Shown here: positions 1-9,158 of the stretch, one piece after another
Layout of the letters: every line of letters begins with the position of its first letter
Position numbering within the stretch: position 1 is the first letter of the stretch
Assembly (NCBI RefSeq): GCF_004168585.1
Contig: NZ_PGVH01000004.1
Span: 62,001 to 126,000, forward strand
Reading direction: 5' to 3'
Length of the DNA stretch: 64,000 nt
From: Shewanella sp. OPT22
GTDB lineage: Bacteria > Pseudomonadota > Gammaproteobacteria > Enterobacterales > Shewanellaceae
The notes under the pieces: generated by a model
The model's database searches: none
What the model saw: the letters and a program-made list of their open reading frames with translations, nothing else
What the model was told of the DNA's origin: nothing
Program-made: the position numbers and the translations under genes

Positions 1-743
1 TGGTGGGTTTATTAGGTAAAAATGGTGCGGGAAAATCGACCTTAATTCGTTGCGCTCTCGGAATCATGGCGCCTACTGATGGCACTATTAGTGTATTAGG
101 TGAACCTGCAACTCAGCTATCATCAGACACAAAGTTAAGTATTGGGTATGTTCCGCAGCAGCAATTCGGTTATGAAGGATTTACGGTAAGGAATGCATTA
201 GATTTACATTCAAGTTTTTACCCAAATTGGGATAAAGAACTTGAGCAATATTGGTTAGATCGGTTTCAGCTCGACGAAAAACAGTCAGTACAAAAGCTTT
301 CTGTAGGTCAAAGGCAATCACTCTCACTCATCATGGCGATGGCCTATCGACCAAAACTGTTAGTATTGGATGAACCGGTTGCAAGCCTCGATCCCATTGC
401 ACGCAGACAGTTTATGGGTGATATTTTTGAATTAGCACTGGAGTCTGGGAGTGCAGTGCTATTTTCGTCGCACATTACTTCAGATTTAGAGCGGGTCGCT
501 AGCCATGTAGCCTTGATAAAAGAAGGCCAGTTAGTGTTGTTTGATGAGATGGATAACCTACGCGAGCACATTAAGGTTTGGAAGGTCGAACCTGACTTCA
601 TTATCCCGGAACATATTTGTGTGCTGGCGAAAAAAGCGAATCAGCTGGTGGTAAAAAAATCAGGGAAAGATCAAATTATTCAGGGAGTATTGTCGGAGTC
701 ATCGCTAAACCTTGAAAACTTATTTGTGGAGTTGCATCAATGA
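1..743 (+). CDS. ABC transporter ATP-binding protein, 5' partial
   Basis: Nucleotide-binding subunit of an ABC transporter, cut by the window edge. The frame is open from base 3 and Walker A (GKNGAGKST) appears at once, so roughly 25-40 N-terminal residues are missing. The other motifs are in order: a Q-loop region with PQQQ near residue 52, the signature LSVGQ near residue 99, Walker B LLVLDEP near residue 119, the D-loop SLDP and the switch histidine in SSH. After the ATPase core comes a tail of about 60 residues of unknown role. The stop overlaps the next gene as ATGA, so the ATPase and membrane protein are probably translated together. The general form resembles the YtrB-type exporter ATPases often found next to GntR regulators; the substrate cannot be told. 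The GTG at base 3 is inside the gene, not its start. Confidence 0.9.
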   Translation, partial: VGLLGKNGAGKSTLIRCALGIMAPTDGTISVLGEPATQLSSDTKLSIGYVPQQQFGYEGFTVRNALDLHSSFYPNWDKELEQYWLDRFQLDEKQSVQKLSVGQRQSLSLIMAMAYRPKLLVLDEPVASLDPIARRQFMGDIFELALESGSAVLFSSHITSDLERVASHVALIKEGQLVLFDEMDNLREHIKVWKVEPDFIIPEHICVLAKKANQLVVKKSGKDQIIQGVLSESSLNLENLFVELHQ

Positions 744-1996
744 AGCGCAACCCACTTCAAGGAATGATTAGAACTTGGTTATTTGATGTCGGATCAGCTA
801 ATTTTTTAGGTACTGGCATTATCATGGCAATTATGGCGATGGTATTTCCAATGCTTTCCGATAAGGATGGGTTACTATTTTCATTGATGTATGGCCTCAC
901 TATTGTTTCCATGTGCATTGCAATTACATGGCAAGTGATAAGGTTAAGAGGTACTGAATGGCAAGTATTGCTGCCCGGTTTTGATAAACACATTCAGTTG
1001 CAAGCTTTTATCATCTACAGCTTGGTCATGGTGTTTGGTTTTGGCTATGCCGGAATTTTCTTAAATTCGCAAACGTTAGCTGTACTGTCTGTAGCCGGTA
1101 TATTTGGTAATGTGTTTTTAGTCATGTGCCGATATAACCCCAGTTTTTTTCATGCTTCAGCCGTTTTTTACTTATTAAATCTAGCCTCACAATCCGTTGC
1201 AGAATTAATACCAAACTGGCTGATTTACACCTTGATGATTATCACCACATTGGCAGTATTCATCACCCACCGTCGTTTAAATTGGACAGCAAGTGCCATC
1301 AATGTATTCAGTAGTGGTCTTCATTCTGGTTGGATGATGACACCGAAGCTGTCGTTTAAATGGTTAACCGCTTTTGAACGCTTTATCTTTCCAGCTAACT
1401 ATTTTATCGGCCCGACCTTGAGTAGCATGTTAGTGCTTATTCCTACGATGTGTTTGATTGCTGAGGGCGCAAGTCTGTATTTCAATTGGGAGTTTCCGGT
1501 ATTTGTTGTGATGCTTCAGGTTTCAGTCATTATAGGTTCGATGATTCACTGGGGGAGATTACAAAGACCACAGGCATTTGAATTACTCATTACATTACCG
1601 ATTCATAATGGCATAAGTGATTTACGAAAACGATTTGCTTCTGCGCAACGCAGAGTGGCCTACATTATTAGTGGTTATATTTTTATTTTGGCGCTTGTGA
1701 GCAGTTTTACTCGAAATGATATTAGCCTTAACAATGGCTTGCATATATTGATGGCTTGCTACGCTGCAACCATGTTAATGATGGGGCTATCAGGACTTGC
1801 AACGAGAATGTGGCAATTCACCTTGGCCATGTTGCCAGTAATGATGACGGGCATTTGGATTGTGATAGGGCAAGAACAGATTATCGATGAACCCGCAACG
1901 ATGCTTCCACTCATGGTAAACCTGGTTTTTATTCTAGTAGCAGAAATGATATTTAGAATATCTGCAAAAAAAATGTGGAACGAACGATTAGAGTAA
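740..1996 (+). CDS. ABC transporter permease-like membrane protein
   Basis: A 418-residue, very hydrophobic protein in which I count about twelve membrane segments, for example around residues 23-42, 45-65, 90-112, 220-240 and 360-410. It starts inside the stop codon of the upstream ATPase gene (ATGA), which is the main argument that it is the membrane partner of that ATPase. There is no clear substrate-binding or periplasmic domain. I do not recognise a named permease family with certainty; ABC-2-like exporters with fused halves are the nearest idea. The pair is most likely an exporter. Confidence 0.75.
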   Translation: MKRNPLQGMIRTWLFDVGSANFLGTGIIMAIMAMVFPMLSDKDGLLFSLMYGLTIVSMCIAITWQVIRLRGTEWQVLLPGFDKHIQLQAFIIYSLVMVFGFGYAGIFLNSQTLAVLSVAGIFGNVFLVMCRYNPSFFHASAVFYLLNLASQSVAELIPNWLIYTLMIITTLAVFITHRRLNWTASAINVFSSGLHSGWMMTPKLSFKWLTAFERFIFPANYFIGPTLSSMLVLIPTMCLIAEGASLYFNWEFPVFVVMLQVSVIIGSMIHWGRLQRPQAFELLITLPIHNGISDLRKRFASAQRRVAYIISGYIFILALVSSFTRNDISLNNGLHILMACYAATMLMMGLSGLATRMWQFTLAMLPVMMTGIWIVIGQEQIIDEPATMLPLMVNLVFILVAEMIFRISAKKMWNERLE

Positions 1997-2065
1997 AAGC
2001 TCTTGGGTGTTTTTGCCACGCCGCGGTACAATATAAAAAAAGCGGAACACTTGTAAGCTAAAAAT

Positions 2066-3862
2066 ATGTCACTAGAGCAGTACCATTTAATTTCTTTACT
2101 TCGTAAACAATCTCGAACACGAAGCAATGAAGTCGCCCTTGAAGGCTACGATTGCGTTGCCAATTGGAAGACCGTTACTTGGCAACGATTTGAAGATGTC
2201 ACCAATCAAATTGCCAGTTGGCTGATTGAGCACGGTATTCAAACGCAAGACAGATGTGCCATTATGTCGAGAAATTGTCCACAATGGACCTGTGCAGATG
2301 TAGGCATATTAAAAGCGCGTGGTGTTGTTGTTCCTCTTTATCCGACAAGTACCGTTCAACAAGCAGCTTTCATTATTAATGATGCCGAAGCCAGTGTGTT
2401 ATTTGTTGAAGATGCACAGAGCTATCAAATGGCACTCGAACTCAAGGAATCGTGTCCCACACTAAAGCGCATCGTTGTTTTTGACACTGAGGCTGTGTTG
2501 GAGTCAGAACAAGATTGCCATTTCGACGTTTTGTGTCAGTCAACTACTGATGTGAACCAAAATGGTGAACTCAAAGCCCGCTTGCAAAGCAGTAATCTTG
2601 ATGACTTACTCACGCTGATTTATACCTCAGGGACAACCGGTGAACCGAAAGGTGTAATGTTAGATTACAGAAATGTTGCTTCGACCATCGCCCAACACGA
2701 CAAAAAATTTAATGTCCGCGCAGGTGATACCTCATTAGCTTTTTTACCTCTAAGCCATATCTTTGAACGTGCATGGTCTTTTTACGCATTATATCGTGGC
2801 ATGCGAAATGTGTATCTTACCGATACGCACAAAGCAAAAGAGGCCATTGCTGATATCAAGCCGCACACTCTTTGCGTGGTTCCTCGATTTTTAGAGAAAG
2901 TCTATAGTGCCATTCAAGATAAAGTGATTAAGTCTTCTCGCAATAAAAAACGCATTTTCAACTGGGCGGTTGCTGTTGGGTATCAACAGTTTGAAGCGAG
3001 CCAAGGGCGACAAAAGGGGAACCCTTGGTTATCGTTAAAATGGCAAATTGCGAACAAACTCGTCTTTGAAAGGCTGACAACAGCTCTCGGTGGCAATTTA
3101 GTCTTTATGCCCTGTGGCGGTGCAGCACTAGATGCCAATGTTGAACGCTTTTTTCAAGCCGTGAATGTTCCAGTACTGTGCGGTTACGGCATGACAGAAA
3201 CCACTGCAACGGTAACCTGTAATACCGTAGATTCACGCATGCCTGGTTCAAATGGCCAACCATTACCTGAAACAGAAGTTAAGATTGGTGAGAACAGTGA
3301 AATTCTTGTCCGTGGTGGCAGTGTAATGCGAGGCTACTACAAGCGACCTGAAGAAAATGCCAAAGTTTTTGATGATGAAGGTTGGTTTAAAACCGGTGAT
3401 GCTGGTGAGTTTGATGAAGAAGGCAACCTCTTTATTACCGACCGTATCAAAGAGTTAATGAAAACGTCTAACGGTAAATATATAGCACCACAACGAGTCG
3501 AAGGTAAGGTCGGTTGCAGTCCATTTATCGAACAGGTGGCGGTGATTGCAGAAGCCAAGAATTATGTCACTGCGTTGATTGTTCCTGCATTTGAAACACT
3601 TGAAGAATGGGCGAAAGAGCAAGGGTTGAAATACAGCAATACGATGGAGCTACTTCGTCATAGCCAAGTGATTCACCACTTTGAAGAACGCTTAGTCGAA
3701 TTACAGTCTGAATTGGCTACCTTCGAGCAAATCAAGAAGTTCACTTTGTTACCCGATGAGTTCTCAATGGAAGCAGGACTCATCACGCCAACCTTAAAAT
3801 TACGACGCAAAGTTATTTACAACAAGTATGCGGATGAAATTCGCATGATGTATGAACGGTAA
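2066..3862 (+). CDS. Long-chain fatty acid--CoA ligase (AMP-forming)
   Basis: Activates fatty acids to acyl-CoA through an acyl-adenylate. The 598-residue protein has the usual AMP-binding layout: the P-loop-like motif YTSGTTGEPKGV near residue 190, the A5 motif YGMTETTA near residue 375, then a TGD motif (KTGDAGEF), the hinge DRIKELMKTSNGKYIAP near residue 470 and a short C-terminal lid. It lacks the N-terminal extension of E. coli FadD and looks more like the FadD15/long-chain synthetase type. It stands alone after the ABC pair with a 69-base gap and is followed by a good terminator. With fadL at 35244-36608 the window encodes both uptake and activation of long-chain fatty acids. Confidence 0.9.
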   Translation: MSLEQYHLISLLRKQSRTRSNEVALEGYDCVANWKTVTWQRFEDVTNQIASWLIEHGIQTQDRCAIMSRNCPQWTCADVGILKARGVVVPLYPTSTVQQAAFIINDAEASVLFVEDAQSYQMALELKESCPTLKRIVVFDTEAVLESEQDCHFDVLCQSTTDVNQNGELKARLQSSNLDDLLTLIYTSGTTGEPKGVMLDYRNVASTIAQHDKKFNVRAGDTSLAFLPLSHIFERAWSFYALYRGMRNVYLTDTHKAKEAIADIKPHTLCVVPRFLEKVYSAIQDKVIKSSRNKKRIFNWAVAVGYQQFEASQGRQKGNPWLSLKWQIANKLVFERLTTALGGNLVFMPCGGAALDANVERFFQAVNVPVLCGYGMTETTATVTCNTVDSRMPGSNGQPLPETEVKIGENSEILVRGGSVMRGYYKRPEENAKVFDDEGWFKTGDAGEFDEEGNLFITDRIKELMKTSNGKYIAPQRVEGKVGCSPFIEQVAVIAEAKNYVTALIVPAFETLEEWAKEQGLKYSNTMELLRHSQVIHHFEERLVELQSELATFEQIKKFTLLPDEFSMEAGLITPTLKLRRKVIYNKYADEIRMMYER

Positions 3863-3874
3863 TTCCTTGTTACG

Positions 3875-3906
3875 ATAAGCCCTGCAATAGCAGGGCTTAT
3901 TTTTTG
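3875..3906 (+). terminator. Rho-independent terminator
   Basis: Stem ATAAGCCCTGC with loop AATA and matching arm GCAGGGCTTAT, followed by a T run. It ends the acyl-CoA ligase transcript 12 bases after its stop and lies just before the thioesterase ribosome binding site. Confidence 0.9.
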
Positions 3907-3924
3907 GGAAAGGAAATCATTCAT

Positions 3925-4323
3925 ATGTCGAAAACTTTTGAAATGACGTTTTCACCGCGTTTTAGTGAAACCGATGGCATGGGGCACATTAGTAATACGG
4001 TAATTCCAATTTGGTTTGAAGCTGCGAGAGACCCCATTTTTGAAATTTTTGTTCCGAGCATGAAGATGACGGATTGGAACCTTATCCTTGCTGGCTTCAA
4101 TGTCACGTTTTCTGCACCATCCTTTTACGGTAAGCCTGTGACGATTCTTACTAATATTAGCCGTATTGGCAGCGCCAGTTTTGAGGTGTATCAACGTTGT
4201 ATGCAAGATGGAAAGCTGACAGCAGAAGGGAGGACGACCATGGTGCACTATGACTATGAGAGTGAAAGCAGCATGAAGTTATCTGAAGTAATTAAAGAAA
4301 AACTGAAAGAGTATCATGTATAA
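3925..4323 (+). CDS. Hotdog-fold acyl-CoA thioesterase (4HBT/YbgC-like)
   Basis: A 132-residue protein of the 4-hydroxybenzoyl-CoA thioesterase family, which hydrolyses acyl-CoA or acyl-ACP thioesters. Near the N-terminus RFSETDGMGHISN matches the family pattern with the catalytic Asp followed by GH and N; the rest shows the alternating strands of a hotdog fold. I take the ATG at 3925 as start because AAGGAA lies nine bases upstream. A longer reading from TTG at 3904 would begin inside the T run of the terminator. The exact substrate is unknown. Its place after an acyl-CoA ligase suggests fatty acyl-CoA turnover. Confidence 0.85.
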   Translation: MSKTFEMTFSPRFSETDGMGHISNTVIPIWFEAARDPIFEIFVPSMKMTDWNLILAGFNVTFSAPSFYGKPVTILTNISRIGSASFEVYQRCMQDGKLTAEGRTTMVHYDYESESSMKLSEVIKEKLKEYHV

Positions 4324-4423
4324 ATAGCGCTAATTTCATGAATAAAATATCATTTACGCTTCATCGTCAATAAATGTTGTGGTGCTAAGCTTCAAGTATT
4401 TATGTCTTAGTGCTGGTTAAATT

Positions 4424-5932
4424 ATGTCTTTATCATTAACTTTGGTTGTCAATGAATCAGGTCAATGGACACTTAAATCTCCAGATGAGTTGAAACAAGT
4501 TTTTTTAACTTTAAGAGACGGACAAAAACATGAAGTTACCATTAATAGAAAAGGACAAGGTAGTGAAAATGAAACAAGCAGAATCGTTGTCAGCAAAAAT
4601 GATTTAATAAGCTCAGAGGCTTTTAATCAATTTTGGAAAGGGATTACGGAATTAGCCATGGATTTAACAGTAAAAGCTGAACTGGGCGAAATTATTGAAG
4701 GCTATGTAGCAAATCCATATTATGAAAAAGAAAGTGGTCCAGATTTTGTTGTATTTTCTTTATTTTTTTCACAGCAGCAAAATCCGCCGAGTGAAGGTGA
4801 GGCATCAATACAAGTGGGAGGGCAGTCTGCAACACAGTATTTGATGCAAAGCTTCAGAGCGTCTTCAACTCGTCCTTTTTCAGTTAATGGAGCCGCTTTA
4901 TCTGGTTCGTGTCAAACTGCTCCAATTCCAGAAGATATGTCTTTAAGCGATAGCAGAAAAAATATAGAGCAACCACAAGGTTCGGTAGTCGATAATAAAG
5001 AACAAGAAGTACTGATAACCGGTTCTATTCCTCCTGAAGATGAGTTTTCTAGTGGGGGTGGAAGCTTTCAGCAAAACATATACCAATTGGCGAAACTAGC
5101 ACAACAAGGTTACACCTCAAACGCTGATGATGAAGGGGGTACTGATGACAGTATCGGATTATCCCTTACTCAAACGGTCACACCATTTCCAGTTTCTCCA
5201 TTGGAAACGATATCGTCAATTAATCAGAGTTACATATCGAGGTTCACTTCTAAACCAGTATTGAGTGTTGCTGACGTTGTTAATGACTTTGAAAGTTATG
5301 ACTTAGGTGAAAAGCCCATTTTATTCTTAGATATGGATGAAGTCTTTTTAACTGATGTAACTAAAAGTTATACTAAAGATATGAGTGAGAAACAATTTTC
5401 TCTTGTGCATATGGAGAGCCCTGAGGAATTAAAATCCAGTATTGATGAATTTATGGCTCGCTATCCTGAAGGTAAAGTCGTGCTATTAACCAATTCAACT
5501 GAAATAATTGCTGAGCAGGAATTAGCTGCTGTCAATATTAAAAAGGAATGGTTTTATGCGGTGTTAACTAAAAAGGCGGAAAACATATTTAAGACCAAAG
5601 GTGAGCGTGCCGATGATTTACTTAATGCTGAAGCGACAGAGGGAAAAGTATATTCAGGTGCATGTTTAGCTGATGATACGCAAAAGAATCGAGAAGAGTT
5701 TGAAGAATCGATGATTAAAAGAGGTATGAAGGTTAAAGTGGTTCCTGTTGTCGGCGCTGTGAATGAGAAACTTCATATCGTTGCATTACAAGAAGTAAAA
5801 GCTGGAAAATATGCCGATGTACAAGACGCTGAAGAAGCCATAAAAGAACAACCAGAATTTGTTGGCGCATTCAAGGCATATAATACGTTAATAGCAGAGT
5901 TAGATACCCATAATACGGCAAGATCATTTTAA
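4424..5932 (+). CDS. Orphan protein with C-terminal HAD-like domain (DUF2608-like)
   Basis: A 502-residue protein without signal peptide. Residues 1-115 form a probable alpha/beta domain I do not recognise. Residues 120-290 are low-complexity, rich in Ser, Gln and Glu. Residues 295-450 look like a HAD phosphatase core: motif I FLDMDEVFLTD (Asp303, Asp305), motif II LLTNS (near 354-358), a lysine-rich helix near 383-392 as motif III, and motif IV CLADD (Asp417, Asp418). This order resembles the DUF2608 HAD proteins I associate with Legionella and Coxiella. The ribosome binding site is weak. An ISAs1-type transposase starts 59 bases downstream. Activity is inferred from motifs only. Confidence 0.7.
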   Translation: MSLSLTLVVNESGQWTLKSPDELKQVFLTLRDGQKHEVTINRKGQGSENETSRIVVSKNDLISSEAFNQFWKGITELAMDLTVKAELGEIIEGYVANPYYEKESGPDFVVFSLFFSQQQNPPSEGEASIQVGGQSATQYLMQSFRASSTRPFSVNGAALSGSCQTAPIPEDMSLSDSRKNIEQPQGSVVDNKEQEVLITGSIPPEDEFSSGGGSFQQNIYQLAKLAQQGYTSNADDEGGTDDSIGLSLTQTVTPFPVSPLETISSINQSYISRFTSKPVLSVADVVNDFESYDLGEKPILFLDMDEVFLTDVTKSYTKDMSEKQFSLVHMESPEELKSSIDEFMARYPEGKVVLLTNSTEIIAEQELAAVNIKKEWFYAVLTKKAENIFKTKGERADDLLNAEATEGKVYSGACLADDTQKNREEFEESMIKRGMKVKVVPVVGAVNEKLHIVALQEVKAGKYADVQDAEEAIKEQPEFVGAFKAYNTLIAELDTHNTARSF

Positions 5933-5991
5933 ATTGAACTTTTTAGTGGGTTCTTGATCAGATCAAGCATCAATAGTTTGCTTGAATTAAA

Positions 5992-7131
5992 ATGGAACCC
6001 ATGACCTTTCTACAATACTTTGACTCTGTGACTGACCCTCGTATTGAACGCTGTAAACGCCATGAACTTATGGACATACTTCTCCTTTCTATCTGTGCAG
6101 TAATCGCAGGCGCAGAAGGCTGGGAGGACATTGAAGATTTCGGGCACTTAAAGCTAGATTGGTTAAGAAAATATTTACCCTTTAAAAATGGCATACCTCG
6201 CCACGACACCATTGCAAGAGTAATTTGCCGCCTCAAAGCTGATGAAATAGAAACAGCTTTTCAAGCTTGGATGTCATCATTAATTAAAGTTACTGGTGGC
6301 GATGTTATCGCTATTGATGGAAAAACAGCAAGACGTTCTTTTCAAACTAAAGACAGGAAGACAGCCCTTCATACAGTCAGCGCTTGGAGCAGCCAACATA
6401 AACTCGTACTAGGGCAATCAGCTGTTGATGAAAAAAGTAATGAAATAACCGCAATTCCTGAATTACTCAGTCTCTTAGATATAGAAAATAGCATCATTAC
6501 GCTTGACGCTATGGGTTGCCAAAAGGAAATTGCCAAACAAATTTTCAAAGAAAAAGCCGATTATGTTTTAGCTTTGAAAGGTAACCATTCTGGCATGCAG
6601 GCAGAACTTGAAGCTTGGTGGCATAAGGCAAACAGAGAAGGGTTTTCAGATAACAATTATTCTGAGTTCATTGATATAGACAGTGGTCACGGGCGTATTG
6701 AAACAAGAAAATGTGAGCAGTTGATAATAGACACGTCATGGCTTTCAAAGGAGTATCGTTGGTCTGGACTAGTAAGTATCTTGAAACTCACTTCTAACGT
6801 AGAAGAAAAAGCCACAGGTAAACAAACACAGGAAATTCGTTGGTATATCAGCTCACTAAAACTCGATGCACAACAATGTCTTCACGCTGTTAGAAGCCAC
6901 TGGCAGGTTGAAAGTATGCACTGGGTTTTAGATATGACTTTTAGGGAAGATGAATCCAGAATTAGAAAAGGAAATGGTGCTTTAATGTTCAATGTGCTGA
7001 GAAAAATTGCCATTAATTTACTTAAACAAGATGAAACGAAAAAAGCGAGTTTAGCTCGTAAAAGGAAGATGGCAGCACTAGATGATGATTTCCGTTCAGT
7101 GCTGCTAGAATCAGGAATTAAAATGCGCTAG
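5992..7131 (+). CDS. ISAs1 family transposase
   Basis: Intact 379-residue DDE transposase of the ISAs1 (H-repeat) type. It begins MTFLQYF after an optional MEP and has the N-terminal block with DPRIERCKRH and the DILLLSICAVIAGAE helix. The catalytic triad is visible: Asp in IAIDGKTARRS, Asp in ITLDAMGCQ and Glu in DMTFREDESRIRKGN. The gene has no frameshift, so the element could be active. It lies between the HAD orphan and the minus-strand mtnC. Confidence 0.93.
   Translation: MEPMTFLQYFDSVTDPRIERCKRHELMDILLLSICAVIAGAEGWEDIEDFGHLKLDWLRKYLPFKNGIPRHDTIARVICRLKADEIETAFQAWMSSLIKVTGGDVIAIDGKTARRSFQTKDRKTALHTVSAWSSQHKLVLGQSAVDEKSNEITAIPELLSLLDIENSIITLDAMGCQKEIAKQIFKEKADYVLALKGNHSGMQAELEAWWHKANREGFSDNNYSEFIDIDSGHGRIETRKCEQLIIDTSWLSKEYRWSGLVSILKLTSNVEEKATGKQTQEIRWYISSLKLDAQQCLHAVRSHWQVESMHWVLDMTFREDESRIRKGNGALMFNVLRKIAINLLKQDETKKASLARKRKMAALDDDFRSVLLESGIKMR
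5992..7131 (+). mobile_element. ISAs1-type insertion sequence (ends not resolved)
   Basis: Only the transposase defines this element. I compared 5933-5991 with 7132-7203 in reverse complement by eye and found no convincing terminal inverted repeats or target duplication, so the limits given are those of the coding region. A 7-bp hairpin (TCAAGCA/TGCTTGA, 5963-5985) lies just upstream. Confidence 0.7.
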
Positions 7132-7143
7132 CCGTAATACCCA

Positions 7144-7180
7144 TAAGCCGAATCAATGAGTAATTCACCAATTCGGCTTA
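7144..7180. other. Inverted repeat between transposase and mtnC
   Basis: TAAGCCGAAT at 7144-7153 pairs with ATTCGGCTTA at 7171-7180 across a 17-base loop. No T run follows on either strand. It may be a weak bidirectional terminator or an IS-end structure. Confidence 0.4.
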
Positions 7181-7203
7181 AAATATGTTAAACCATGCAG
7201 AGA

Positions 7204-7881
7204 CTAAAGCGAAAGCTCACTAAAACTTTCAATCGTTTTATAATTAGCTTCAGTTTGCTCAGATAATCGTTTCATATAAACCACATTTAGCCCGGCTTCA
7301 TCGGCGGCCTTAAGTTCTTCTAATCTATCTGACACAAATAGCACCTGCTTAGGGCTTAAGCTGATGGTATTTAAAATATTCAAATACGCCTGCTTATAAG
7401 TTTTGTTACCCGTGCGTGTATCAAAATGGCCACTGAATAACGGCGTTAAATCACCACCGTCACTGTGACTGAATAGCAGTTTTTGTGCGTCCACAGAGCC
7501 AGAAGAAAAGCTGTAAATGCGAATACCGTGTTGCTTATACTGGTTGATGGCGTCGATGAAGTCAGGGTAAATATGTCCTGTAAACGCATTTTCAGCATAG
7601 CCTTGCTTCCAGACTAAGCCTTGCAGGGTTTTAAGTGGCGTTGCTTTGCGATCTTCTGCTATCCACTGCTGTAATATTTCAACAACTCTGTCTAAATCAG
7701 CATCTGCTTCAAGTGCCATTTCTTTAATGTCAGCAATACAGTTATCAACAAGTACATTGTCTTGATTGGCCGTTAAAAAGTCAGCTAATTTGTCTGAAGA
7801 GTATGGAAAGAGTACATCTTCAATAAATGATAAATCGGTAGTTGTGCCTGCGGTATCAACGACGATAGCTCGAATTCCCAT
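7204..7881 (-). CDS. mtnC: Acireductone synthase (enolase-phosphatase E1)
   Basis: Methionine salvage enzyme of the HAD superfamily. It enolises and dephosphorylates 2,3-diketo-5-methylthiopentyl-1-phosphate to the acireductone. The 225 residues match the family in length. Motif I reads [10 protein letters not shown] near residues 8-16, followed by [10 protein letters not shown]; motif II SFSSGS lies near residue 125 and [16 protein letters not shown] near residue 185. Many family members carry Glu where this one has Ala in DTAGTT; I recall the Ala form in Shewanella. No other mtn gene is in the window, so it stands alone here. The assignment is secure from overall similarity. Confidence 0.92.
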   Translation of the reverse strand: MGIRAIVVDTAGTTTDLSFIEDVLFPYSSDKLADFLTANQDNVLVDNCIADIKEMALEADADLDRVVEILQQWIAEDRKATPLKTLQGLVWKQGYAENAFTGHIYPDFIDAINQYKQHGIRIYSFSSGSVDAQKLLFSHSDGGDLTPLFSGHFDTRTGNKTYKQAYLNILNTISLSPKQVLFVSDRLEELKAADEAGLNVVYMKRLSEQTEANYKTIESFSELSL

Positions 7882-7991
7882 AAAACTTCACTCCACAATA
7901 AGACAAAAGGTCGAACAATGAAGTGATCCTAAATTGAAACGCAAACTTTGACCAGTAAATTAATGTCAAATAAACAAAAGTTTGTTTTAAA

Positions 7992-9158
7992 TCAGTACCG
8001 GTTACTCAATTGATACAGTTTATATTTATATCTTTGTTTTTCATCGGGCTCATGCGTCCAGTATAGCGCTTGCTGAAGTATCGCTTTAGCCTCTTTATTA
8101 CGATTATTTTCAAGATAGATTTGATATAAACCTAAATATGCAGGCTGTAGGTAAGGTGCAATATCTAACGCTTTTTTGTAATAACGAGTCGCTCTCTTAG
8201 ATTGGTTGTCATGCTGGGCGGCATACGCTTGCTCGAGCCATGCGTAAGGGTTTGGATCATCAAGTTTATCAAGCTTTGCTTGTTGAATATTGATGTCTTT
8301 TAAGCGATGTTGTGACTTTAATAGTATGAGGTAGTTTGAAAGCAAACGTACGTTATTTTCATCGTAAAACAGGCCGTATTGGTAAAGTGAATCGGCGGTT
8401 TGGTGATCGCCCTTTTGTTTGTGTAATACAGCCAAAATATTGATCGCACCTGAATATTGGTCATCATATTCAAGTGCCTTCATTGAATAGTGAAAAGCAT
8501 CATCTAAACGGCCGTCAACGATTTTCTGAGCTGCGAGATTAACGTAATATTTTGCAACGAAGGTTTTTTCCTCAAGCAGTTTGCCAGGGTAATTATCGGT
8601 TGAAGGAAAGTAATCCACTATGACCATGGGTTTTAAAACAGTAATAGAATCTTCTTCTTTTTCATAGGTAGGATCAAATAATCGGGTTTGTACGTGGGAC
8701 GAAACCAACAAATAACCATTCTGTTTATCAAAGATAGGTTGGCTGTTCACCTTTTTATAATCGTACTCGAGGTTGATTAATTTTGCATAGGCAGAAGTGA
8801 TCATTGCAAGGCTCATACAATTGCCCTGAGCTTGTAATATCGCAGTAGAAGCGTCAAATGTCTCACCATAATAAGTAAAGTCGGTGAACTGAGCCTGCAT
8901 GTAATTTGCTAATGCTTGGTGTGGTTTTACGTCTTGCTCGAGTTGACGATGATAGTAATTTAAGAAATGACGTTTTTGCACATCAGTAAGCTGGAATAGT
9001 GATAAAGCAGATGGGATCTCAATCGATGCAGGTGCAAACAAGGCGTAATTAATATGAAGTGGAGGGCTATGTTTTATGGGTTGCTCGGTATGAGAACGTT
9101 GAGCGCAGCCGCCTAAAAGCAAAGTGAAAGTGATCAAAAGATTAAAACAAATTTTCAT
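7992..9158 (-). CDS. Lipoprotein with transglutaminase-like domain and TPRs
   Basis: The ATG at 9158 gives a lipoprotein signal, a hydrophobic stretch ending in LLGGC with the lipidated Cys at residue 18; a ribosome binding site (AAGGATGAG) precedes it. A longer frame to 9251 adds 31 residues that break the signal, so I reject it. Residues about 85-165 resemble the transglutaminase/cysteine-protease fold: GNC (Cys114), SSHVQTRLF (His155) and FDPTY (Asp162), in the order of the catalytic triad. The C-terminal half, from about residue 200, is helical with TPR spacing and motifs such as NPYAWLEQAYAA and PAYLGLYQIY. It is probably anchored in the envelope. The substrate is unknown, and the enzyme could be catalytically active or only a scaffold. 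Confidence 0.75.
   Translation of the reverse strand: MKICFNLLITFTLLLGGCAQRSHTEQPIKHSPPLHINYALFAPASIEIPSALSLFQLTDVQKRHFLNYYHRQLEQDVKPHQALANYMQAQFTDFTYYGETFDASTAILQAQGNCMSLAMITSAYAKLINLEYDYKKVNSQPIFDKQNGYLLVSSHVQTRLFDPTYEKEEDSITVLKPMVIVDYFPSTDNYPGKLLEEKTFVAKYYVNLAAQKIVDGRLDDAFHYSMKALEYDDQYSGAINILAVLHKQKGDHQTADSLYQYGLFYDENNVRLLSNYLILLKSQHRLKDINIQQAKLDKLDDPNPYAWLEQAYAAQHDNQSKRATRYYKKALDIAPYLQPAYLGLYQIYLENNRNKEAKAILQQALYWTHEPDEKQRYKYKLYQLSNRY

Noticed and set aside
5933-7203. Terminal inverted repeats of the ISAs1-type element
   Set aside because: Compared both flanks by eye in reverse complement and found no convincing match or target duplication; only local hairpins are present.
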